Of a stretch of 64,000 nt of DNA, positions 55,322 to 62,680 are shown one piece after another. The translations under genes were made by a program, and so were the position numbers. Location of the stretch: the NCBI GenBank assembly GCA_963751355.1, contig CAVVVS010000046.1, forward strand, positions 62,001-126,000. The letters are read 5' to 3'. This DNA comes from CAVVVS01 sp963751355. GTDB lineage: Bacteria; Bacteroidota; Ignavibacteria; Ignavibacteriales; Ignavibacteriaceae. The first letter of the stretch is position 1; the number at the start of each line of letters is the position of its first letter. Under the pieces are notes generated by a model. The model worked only from the letters and a program-made list of their open reading frames with translations. It had not been told where the DNA came from and ran no database searches.

Positions 55322-58103
55322 TTATTTCAGAAGTAATAATTTCTTAGTAGACGTAAAATTATTAACTCGTATTGTATAGAAATAAATTCCACTTGAAAGA
55401 TTTGAGGCGTTAAATTGTACCGAATATTTTCCGGCTTGTTGTTCCCTATTTACCAAAGTTTCTACTTTATCGCCTAATATATCATATACTATGATGTTCA
55501 CAAAACCTTGTTTCGGAATTTGATAGCTGATAGTTGTAGTAGGATTAAAAGGATTAGGATAATTTTGGTTTAATGCATAATTCTGAGGTATTTTATTTTT
55601 AGAAGAATAATTATCGTTTGGTTTAGTTAAGGAACCGGTTGAATTATTCAGTAAGTTTTCCGCAACAGATAATCTCATTTGCCATACTTTATCTTTAAGG
55701 TTCATTGATTTGATTTCCGATAATATTTTTTTTGCTCTAACAGTATCCTTTTTGATATTAAGATAAGCAAACAATTCTTCGAACCGGGCATTCGTGCTTT
55801 CATAATCTTTCGGATAATTTGTTATTAAATCGTCATAGGTTTTAATTGCTTCACTAAATTCGTTTTTCTGCAAGAATATATCCGCAATCAAACTTTGTAT
55901 CTCAGTAATATGTTTTTTACGCTGTAATAAACCTGTGAAGTAATTCTCTATATTTTTACCCGGGTAGCTGTGATTTATTTTTAACAATTCGGTTAATGAA
56001 AATGATACTAAACGGTTTTTACTTATTAGTGTTTGATAATGTTCTATTGCCTGATCAATTTTTTTCTCATTTTCCAATCTTAAACCTGTATATATATCGG
56101 TTAAGTTACTATCATTGACACTACTTACCGAAGATAATTTAGATAATAAAGCTTGATTTCCCGGACTTGCACTATTGCCGGCTATCTTAGGTAGAATTCC
56201 CTGGTTCCATGGATCCGAAGTTAACACCGGATCGAGGTACAGGTATGAAGTTCCGTCTACATATTGGTTGGGCTGCCCGCCACCCCAATAATTCTTTTGA
56301 CCGTAAATTGAACTGTTGTTATAACAGTAAGCATCATAATAGGAGTTATTATATATGCTGTTGCCCCCGTCTCCCGTTGCCCAATTTGCCGTTATTGTTG
56401 AACTATAGCCTGCTGCTATACCATATAAATTATATCTAAACCGGTTATAAGGATAAAGCCCCTTACTCGAGTAATAGAATAATGCATCGCTTCCGCCGCC
56501 GATATATGCACCCCAGTAAAAACCGCTTATATCATTTAGGTCCGCATAAACTGCAGAATTACTATAAAAATAGAGTCCCTGGTAGTTATGATAATAAGAA
56601 TTACTGCTGGTTTTTGTTAAAACATTGTTATAAATATATGGCTGATACCCCCCGGTTTCACCATAAATTCCGTTCTGTTGGGGTTCATTTATATAATTGT
56701 TTTTTATTGTTGGAGCTGAATTGTATATATAAACTCCATAAGTACAGTTATTTAATGTAGAATTTTGGATTGTAACATTTGCACCGTTTATACATTGAAT
56801 ACCGGTACTGTTAGTTAAATGAGCATAATTTAGATTGGAACTTGATGCACCCGCACCGTCAAAGATAATGGATCCGACATTAAAAGAAATTGGATTAATC
56901 GATGTACCCTGGCAATTTAATACTCCATTTACGGTTAATGTTACTCCGCTGGCAAAATTTATAGTAATGCCAGGATCAACGTTCCAGGTTTCGCCCGAAG
57001 GTATAGAGAAACTTTGAGCTATTGTCCCACCATAGTGTTCAATTGTATATTTAAGAGCATTGTATGCGTTAATACGACCGTATCCCATGTATCGGTTCCA
57101 TCCATTTGAATTATAAGAATATTGACCAATTTTATCAGCAGATTTTGTAATAATCGAATAAACTTGATTTGGAGTCAAAGAATGATTTATAGATAAAATC
57201 AATGCACATAATGCGCTGACAAATGGTGCTGAATCTGAAGTACCCCGTCCCTTATTGGTATAAATATTAGTCAAAGCTATAGTTTCAATTGCATCACCAG
57301 GAGCTGATACATCAATGAAAGCATCAGTAGGATCATTGATAGGGTCAAGACCAGGACTGTAATTCCACCCATCAACAAAAGTTTCGTTTGTTCCATCCCA
57401 TTGTGTTCCACTTACTGCTATTACTTGACCAATAGAACCAAAATTATAAGCTGCTGGATATTGAACACTAGGAATATAATCAACATTACCCGGTGCTTGA
57501 TTACCTGCTGCAGCAACACATATAACTCCATCAAGCAATGCAGTATTTATTGCATTTCTTATATATGGATCATCAGTTTCTCCCGTTGTTATCCAACTTA
57601 AATTTATAACATCGGCACCTTGATTAATAGCACTAATTATAGATTGATATCCCCAAACATCAAGCATAATTTTATCATTCCAGCCTAATGAAGCAACACC
57701 TATATTATTATTTGTTACGGCACCTGCAATACCTGCTACAGCACCACCGTGGCCTTCAGATAGACCTGAGGGATCAGATATTACATTCCCAACTAGATCA
57801 TTATGAATAGGAGAGCCCGTAAAAGTATCATTTACGCTAATGATAATATTATTACCTTTTGTAATGGCCCAGGCCTTTACAGCGTTTATTCTATTTAATG
57901 ACCATTGTGTACCAGATTGATATAACGGATCATTTGGTGATGAACATAATTTGATTTGTTCTGGCCCCATTGCATACTTAATAAAGGATTGTGTTTTTAA
58001 ATAGCTTATTATTGAATCAATTGGCACTAATTTTTTAAATCTTAGTTGTGCTATTTGTGATATGTCAGGTACGTCTACTTTTTTATGTGTCCTTTTATTA
58101 TAA
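55322..58103 (-). pseudogene. Subtilisin-like T9SS protease, C-terminal part (split by IS3 element)
   Basis: Main part of an exported S8 peptidase. In the reconstructed 1039-aa protein the triad is Asp205 (SVNDTFTG), His231 (GHGGAVAG) and Ser402 (GTSDSAPFVSA), all near canonical. A right-handed beta-helix region follows (TIQNSTLNNCTYGVYIYN), then TPR-like helices (EFSEAIKTYDDLITNYPKD) and a T9SS type A sorting domain (QNYPNPFNPTTT, GIYFYTI). The natural N-terminus is cut off: the open frame runs back into the insertion element and finds a Met there (58174) with no signal peptide. Any protein made from it would stay in the cytoplasm. See 59373-59714 for the missing start. Confidence 0.9.
58100..58103. 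repeat. Target-site duplication, left copy (ATAA)
   Basis: ATAA directly abuts the left inverted repeat; the same four bases follow the right end at 59373-59376. A 4-bp duplication is within the 3-5 bp range usual for IS3-family elements. Confidence 0.8.
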
Positions 58104-58150
58104 AGTGTACCCCAATCCCTGGAGAGTTTTTTGATATAATTTAATGTGGT
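58104..58150. repeat. IS left terminal inverted repeat
   Basis: Begins AGTGTACCCCAATCCCTGGA and ends ATTTAATGTGGT. Aligned without gaps to the right end, 32 of 47 positions match, with the outer 10 and inner 13 or so bases best conserved. Confidence 0.85.
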
Positions 58151-58181
58151 ATTTCTTAAATTAAAATAACTCATTTCGGTA

Positions 58182-59012
58182 TTAATTAAAATATATTTCT
58201 GCCGGCGTTTTATATTTTAATGCCTGATGACTTCTCTTAAAATTGTAAAAATTAAAATAATTATTTAGTCCTTCTCTTAGTTCCTGTATTGATCGATAAT
58301 CCTTCAAATAAATGTCTTCATACTTTAAGCTTCTCCAAAATCTCTCAATGAAAATATTATCTAATGCTCTGCCTTTTGAATCCATGCTCATCATGATTTT
58401 GTTGCCAATAACCTTTTCAGTAAAAGCCTTGCTTGTGAATTGGCTGCCTTGGTCGGTATTAAATATTTCCGGCTTTCCTTCCTTCAGTGCTCTGTCTAAT
58501 GCTTCTATACAAAAATGAACATCAGGGCTGTTTGATAACTCCCAGCTTAAGACAAATCTACTGAACCAGTCTATCACAGCTACCAAGAATACATAATCTT
58601 TGTAAAACGGTAAATATGTAATATCACTTGACCATACTTGATTTGTTTTACTTATCTGGATGCCTCTTAACAAGTATGGATAAATAAGGCTTTCTTTGTT
58701 TGGCTTACTTAGATTTTTCTTTGGCACGATGGCTTGCAAGCCCATTAGCTGCATTAAACGCCATATCCGCTTATGATTGTATAGGTCTCCTTGTCTTCTT
58801 AGTTCATCAGTTATTTTTCTTACTCCATAGAACGGGTAACTGGTGTAAATGCGATCTATCTTTTCCATTATCTCAAGCTCTTCTTCCGTCACACCCAGTG
58901 GGTGATAGTAATAGCTTGAGACGTTCAAATTTATCAAAGAACATTGCTCTTGAATACTTATCTGATATTTTGTTGGCTCTACCATCGCTCGTTTATCTTC
59001 AAGAGATAGCAT
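58182..59012 (-). CDS. IS3-family transposase OrfB (integrase core)
   Basis: A 276-aa DDE recombinase that cuts and joins the element ends. HTH_21-like region at 45-95 (YPFYGVRKITDELRRQG, RLMQLMGLQAIVPKK), then an rve integrase core with catalytic residues Asp130 (VWSSDITYLPF), Asp187 (FNTDQGSQFTS) and Glu223 (FIERFWRSLKYEDIYL); the tail has RSHQALKYKTPAEIY. It overlaps OrfA by 14 nt in the -1 frame and is expected to be made mainly as an OrfAB fusion by slippage at 59017-59025. No damage is visible, so it is probably functional. Confidence 0.95.
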   Translation of the reverse strand: MLSLEDKRAMVEPTKYQISIQEQCSLINLNVSSYYYHPLGVTEEELEIMEKIDRIYTSYPFYGVRKITDELRRQGDLYNHKRIWRLMQLMGLQAIVPKKNLSKPNKESLIYPYLLRGIQISKTNQVWSSDITYLPFYKDYVFLVAVIDWFSRFVLSWELSNSPDVHFCIEALDRALKEGKPEIFNTDQGSQFTSKAFTEKVIGNKIMMSMDSKGRALDNIFIERFWRSLKYEDIYLKDYRSIQELREGLNNYFNFYNFKRSHQALKYKTPAEIYFN

Positions 59013-59289
59013 TAAATTTTTTTTTAAGCCATTCTAGTTCTACTTGTTGTTTTCCTATTTGCTTATAGAGCTCTTCTATCAACTCCGAATTAGCTTCAGT
59101 TTTAGGACCTCGCTTATTATTAAATATTTCAGGTAAACTTTCCAAAACCTCTTTTTTCCAGTTGCTTATTGCATTTGGATGTACCTGGTACTCCCTAGCT
59201 AACTCACTCATGCTCTTGTAACCTTTTATTGCCTCCAAAGCTACTTTTGCTTTGAATTCACTACTAAATTTTTTCCTGATCCTCGACAT
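58999..59289 (-). CDS. IS3-family transposase OrfA (HTH)
   Basis: A 96-aa DNA-binding protein. MSRIRKKFSSEFKAKVALEAI with HTH residues SMSELAREYQVHPNAISNWKKE, and a leucine-zipper-like helix at the end (LIEELYKQIGKQQVELEWLKKK). The start is the ATG at 59289 with AAGGAG; a TTG-initiated longer frame is not needed. It ends at TGA just after the A9 slippery run, where ribosomes can shift -1 into OrfB. Confidence 0.92.
   Translation of the reverse strand: MSRIRKKFSSEFKAKVALEAIKGYKSMSELAREYQVHPNAISNWKKEVLESLPEIFNNKRGPKTEANSELIEELYKQIGKQQVELEWLKKKFNAIS
59017..59025 (-). promoter_or_regulatory. Programmed -1 frameshift site (A9)
   Basis: Nine consecutive A on the minus strand within the OrfA/OrfB overlap, encoding the lysines of WLKKKF. 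Slippage by -1 gives continuous translation into OrfB (LKKNLMLSLED). This is the usual IS3-family signal. Confidence 0.8.
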
Positions 59290-59325
59290 TTGCGGCTCCT
59301 TATTGTTTTTTGTGTCCAATAATTC

Positions 59326-59372
59326 ACCACATTAAATTAAGCTTTTTTTTACTCCAGTTTTTGGGGTACACT
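59326..59372. repeat. IS right terminal inverted repeat
   Basis: Read on the minus strand it begins AGTGTACCCCAAAAACTGGA and ends ATTTAATGTGGT. The outer bases pair with the left end. Confidence 0.85.
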
Positions 59373-59714
59373 ATAATTAATAGCGATAGTGTCTCCCCAT
59401 ACTTTATTCGGGAAAACTTTTACCATATTAAAATTACCCCATGTATTTTTTAATTTTGATAAACAATTCTTCACTTTAGTATTTATAAGTGCACCAATAG
59501 AAATGTTTTTTGTTGAGATACTTTTACTCATAACTTTTGAATTAAACTGAATGGTAATCAAATCAGAATACCGAGTACCGTTTGAATTTAAATAAATATC
59601 TGCTTCAGAATGTATATTGGGCTTTGAGAACTTTTTTAATTGTGGATATAAAGATGTAGGAATAAAGTAAAATATACTAAGCAATAGCAATAAAAATATT
59701 TTTATCCTTTTCAT
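59373..59714 (-). pseudogene. Subtilisin-like T9SS protease, N-terminal part
   Basis: Encodes the missing start of the protease: signal peptide MKRIKIFLLLLLSIFYFIPTS, then a propeptide-like region (KPNIHSEADIYLNSNG, VKVFPNKVWGDTIAINY) of 114 residues before the insertion point. The frame then runs seven codons into the IS end (SVPQKLE) and stops. GGGAGGA precedes the ATG. It starts 16 nt after the Kelch-protein stop, so the protease was the third gene of the LuxR-Kelch-protease unit. Confidence 0.9.
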
Positions 59715-59730
59715 GTTATTGTCCTCCCGA

Positions 59731-61173
59731 TTATTGTAGAAGTATCATTTTTTTTGTAATATTTATGTTATTAAATTTCATAGTATAAAAATAAATTCCG
59801 CTAGAAAGCTTTAATCCATTAAACTCGATATTATAGGAACCTATATTTTGGTATTTGTTAACTAAATCTTTTACTTTTTTTCCTTCAATGTTATAAACTA
59901 AAATTTTAACAAAACCAGGTTTATTAATATTATATTTTATGTTAGTTGTAGGATTAAACGGATTAGGATAATTCTGAAATAATTCACACTCTTTAGGTAT
60001 TTTATCTTTAGGCACAATATTTACACCATCTATTGTAGAATAAATCTCACACATGGCGGTTGTCGAAATTACAGGTAGGGCTGAATCTCTCCATGTAGTT
60101 CCACCTATACTAATAACTTCGCCATTTGTTAGTCTACATATTTGTTGTAAGCTTTGGACATAGGGAAATTTGGCAGAATATATATTTTGAAAAGAAACTG
60201 GATTGTATAATTCCCAGGTATCATTTCCAATATCTCCTCCGGTTAATAAAACCAGTCCGTTATTGAGTAAAATCGATGAATGTGCATCTCTATTATAAAC
60301 TAATGGAGTTATTAATTTCCAAGTATTTGTTTTTGTAACATATATTTCACAACTATTTAACCATTGTCCTGAAGGATTTTTGTAATTAGAACCACCTGAG
60401 ACAAATACATTACCGTTCGATAATAATAATGTCGATTGATTATATCTAGCAATATTAAGTGAATCAACAATATTCCATTTTCCAGAGGAAGGATCAAAAA
60501 TTTCACAATCTTTTTCTTGACCATTTTTGATTTCACCTCCGATGACTAATAATCTTCCATCGTTAAGTACTACTGTGGAGTGATTTGCTCTTCCAATTTT
60601 GAGGCTATCTATTTCAAACCATTTATTTAATAAAGGGTTATAAATTTCGGTGTCTTTTAAATATTGAAATGTTTTCATATCCTTACTTAATGATATTCCA
60701 CCTGTTACTATTATTTGACCATTGTTAAGTTTATTTGCTGTATAACCGAAATATCTAGAAATTTTTAACGAGTCGGTTAATGACCATTTGTTTTCAATAA
60801 TGTTATAAATCTCACAACTTTTAAGTTTGTAACCTCCGATAGCAATTACTCTATTACTATCCAAGAGAACAAGCTTATGATTTGTTCGTGGTATATTCAT
60901 ATTTGCTATATAGTTCCATGTATTTTTTTTATAATTATATTCCTCACAGGTGTTTGTTATTGTATCTTTGCTATAACTTTGACCGCCAGTTACCAATACA
61001 TTACCATTTGGAAGAACGATAGAAGCAAAATCACTTCTGTCAAGGTTCATTGGAGCTACACTAATCCATTGTCCATAGTTTTGTGCAATTGTATATGATA
61101 AAGAAGAAAAAAGTGAGAATATTATAATTATTAAATTTATGTATGTAATTTTGTTACAAGTTATCGATAACAT
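59731..61173 (-). CDS. Kelch-repeat T9SS-exported protein
   Basis: A 480-aa exported protein with a signal peptide (INLIIIIFSLFSSLSYTIAQ). Residues about 35-390 have at least six Kelch-type repeats with paired glycines and a following Tyr/Trp: NVLVTGGQSY, RVIAIGGYKLKSCEIYN, QIIVTGGISLS, RLLVIGGEIKNG, NVFVSGGSNY, LVLLTGGDIGNDTWELYNP. A T9SS type A sorting domain ends it (FQNYPNPFNPTTN, GIYFYTM). The start is the ATG at 61173 with AAGAAAGG 8 nt upstream; a TTG at 61191 opens the longer frame. Second gene of the LuxR-Kelch-protease unit. A propeller of this type usually binds proteins or glycans. Confidence 0.88.
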   Translation of the reverse strand: MLSITCNKITYINLIIIIFSLFSSLSYTIAQNYGQWISVAPMNLDRSDFASIVLPNGNVLVTGGQSYSKDTITNTCEEYNYKKNTWNYIANMNIPRTNHKLVLLDSNRVIAIGGYKLKSCEIYNIIENKWSLTDSLKISRYFGYTANKLNNGQIIVTGGISLSKDMKTFQYLKDTEIYNPLLNKWFEIDSLKIGRANHSTVVLNDGRLLVIGGEIKNGQEKDCEIFDPSSGKWNIVDSLNIARYNQSTLLLSNGNVFVSGGSNYKNPSGQWLNSCEIYVTKTNTWKLITPLVYNRDAHSSILLNNGLVLLTGGDIGNDTWELYNPVSFQNIYSAKFPYVQSLQQICRLTNGEVISIGGTTWRDSALPVISTTAMCEIYSTIDGVNIVPKDKIPKECELFQNYPNPFNPTTNIKYNINKPGFVKILVYNIEGKKVKDLVNKYQNIGSYNIEFNGLKLSSGIYFYTMKFNNINITKKMILLQ

Positions 61174-61217
61174 TATTTTACCTTTCTTCAAAACCTATTA
61201 AATAATAATCATTGTAT

Positions 61218-61239
61218 AAATAGGGTAATGTCCCTATTT
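61218..61239. promoter_or_regulatory. 8-bp-arm dyad upstream of Kelch T9SS gene
   Basis: AAATAGGG and CCCTATTT flank TAATGT. It lies 45 nt upstream of the Kelch gene start and overlaps the LuxR stop. Its sequence resembles the dyad at 8249-8262 before another T9SS gene (shared GGGACAT core on the minus strand). It may be an operator, or a simple intercistronic hairpin. Confidence 0.35.
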
Positions 61240-61872
61240 TTTATAGGGGAATTTATAGGGGAATTGCTCTAAGCTTAGGTATTTCAATTCTTTAGTTGTT
61301 CTTAAGCCTAGTTTCTTTTTAATATTTTCCACATGGCTTTCTATTGTCTTAACACTTAGAAATAACTCATTTGCAATATCTTTATTCTGCATGCCGTTCC
61401 GGATAAGTATGAATATTTCTTTCTCTCTTACTGTTAATATATTGAGATTGTCAATACCGGTTTTTTCTTCTGTAAACAAAAAATTAATAATATTTTCGCT
61501 GTAATATTTTTTGCCGTTGGATATACTTATTACAGCCTCTTGTAATTTATCAGGCACTTCTTTTTTACTAACTATGCCTTGAATATCATTCTCTATAAAA
61601 TAGTGCAAATATTTTTTATCTGTTTCACCGGTAAACAGTATTCCTGGCGTATTACTTCCGGAAATTAAGTTGTACATAATATCAATCTCACTTGTACTCA
61701 AAGAACCGTCGTCGAAAACAATTGCCTCATACTTTTTGTCTTTAAGTAAATAATCATGTTTTGAGTAGTCATCAAAATCCGGAAGAATTAAAGGAGCCGA
61801 GGCAAAAAAATTAATCAGTCCGGTTAATACTAATGGTTGTACCGTCAGGAATAAAGTTCTTATTTTATTCAT
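61234..61872 (-). CDS. LuxR/NarL-type regulator with degenerate receiver
   Basis: A 212-aa regulator. The N-terminal receiver-like domain at 1-120 lacks the metal-binding acidic pair: FLTVQPLVLTG stands where IVDDHPLVREG is usual. VFDDGSLS and IQGIVSKKEVP keep a possible phospho-Asp and the Lys. The C-terminal GerE-type HTH at about 143-205 is intact (LTVREKEIFILIRNGMQNKDIANELFLSVKTIESHVENI). The gene end carries a 12-bp tandem repeat (61241-61264) giving FPYKFPYKK. First gene of the unit with the Kelch protein and protease, so it may control them without a classical kinase. Confidence 0.88.
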   Translation of the reverse strand: MNKIRTLFLTVQPLVLTGLINFFASAPLILPDFDDYSKHDYLLKDKKYEAIVFDDGSLSTSEIDIMYNLISGSNTPGILFTGETDKKYLHYFIENDIQGIVSKKEVPDKLQEAVISISNGKKYYSENIINFLFTEEKTGIDNLNILTVREKEIFILIRNGMQNKDIANELFLSVKTIESHVENIKKKLGLRTTKELKYLSLEQFPYKFPYKK

Positions 61873-62390
61873 CTTTTCTGCTGCTGTTTTAATTTTATAA
61901 TTTGTTCAGATTTATATTTTTGTTGTTATAACAATGTGAGTCATAAGAATAAGAACAAGAAATTATAATGATCCTTGGAATTGTTTTGCTCTGCCTATTA
62001 CCGTATCTAAAAATTTTAAGTGTAAAAGTGAGTCATCGTTATAATTTTGTGCAAAGGAAATATAGTTACATAATCCATTATACGGCAATAAGTTAACTTC
62101 TCACTCAATAAATGTCAACTAAAAAATTTAAATTTTAAAAAATTACTATGTATTGATTTTGGACAAAAGTTAACGGATGGAATAATAAAAATTGTAAGGA
62201 TTGTAATCTTCACTAACAAAAATAAACATTGCCGAACTGCTCAATTGTTAAATTGTTTTATATGGTTGCTCACATTACTCCGAAACAAATTCTTCTAATT
62301 TTCTAAATAATTAGGAATTATATCAGAATAACATGGGACTTAAAATTTATTCATTATCTAGTTACATTTTCTCCGTTCGGGGAAATATAG
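61873..62390. other. Intergenic region upstream of LuxR gene
   Basis: About 500 AT-rich bases with no gene, repeat or hairpin recognised. Presumably contains the promoter of the LuxR-Kelch-protease unit. Confidence 0.4.
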
Positions 62391-62520
62391 TGTAGCCCGG
62401 GACAATGTTCCGGATTCGCTTGTTAAAAATCCCGGCGGGGACGCCGGGGAGCGCTGTAATCTTAACGAGCTACTATTTCGCAATGCGCCAGGCTGCGTCC
62501 TCGCAGCCGGTGTATGAAAC
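62391..62520. repeat. GC-rich island, possible repeat or element relic
   Basis: A markedly GC-rich block in AT-rich DNA with several self-complementary pieces: CCCGGCGGGGACGCCGGGG at about 62430 and GGCTGCGTCCTCGCAGCC at about 62491-62508 (a near-perfect hairpin). It lies downstream of the right-edge propeller gene. A minus-strand frame across it (62358-62615) has skewed composition and is not believed to be a gene. Likely a REP-like repeat or remnant of a mobile element. Confidence 0.5.
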
Positions 62521-62680
62521 AAAAGACCGGTCAATGTTAACAGCTTGTAAGTCTTTTGGGAATTTACAAATTCAAGCCTTTTTACGGAGTTAAGTAAATA
62601 ATCATATTGTTTCATAACAATTAAACAATTCCGGTCGGCGTATCCCGAAAATTTTCGGTAGAAGCCGGACGCGTTAAATA

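Larger units (their letters stand above)
58104..59372 (-). mobile_element. IS3-family insertion sequence, 1269 bp
   Basis: A complete element with 47-bp imperfect terminal inverted repeats beginning AGTGTACCCC at both ends, and two overlapping transposase frames with a run of nine A as a frameshift site. It is flanked by a 4-bp direct duplication, ATAA (58100-58103 and 59373-59376). Deleting the element and one ATAA rejoins the subtilase frame as AINYNKRTHKKVDVPD, which shows that it inserted into an intact gene. The tidy ends and intact frames suggest a recent insertion. Confidence 0.93.

Noticed and set aside
62358..62615. 85-codon minus-strand frame over the GC-rich island
   Set aside because: Skewed Arg/Pro/Ser composition caused by the GC-rich repeat; no domain or ribosome site.
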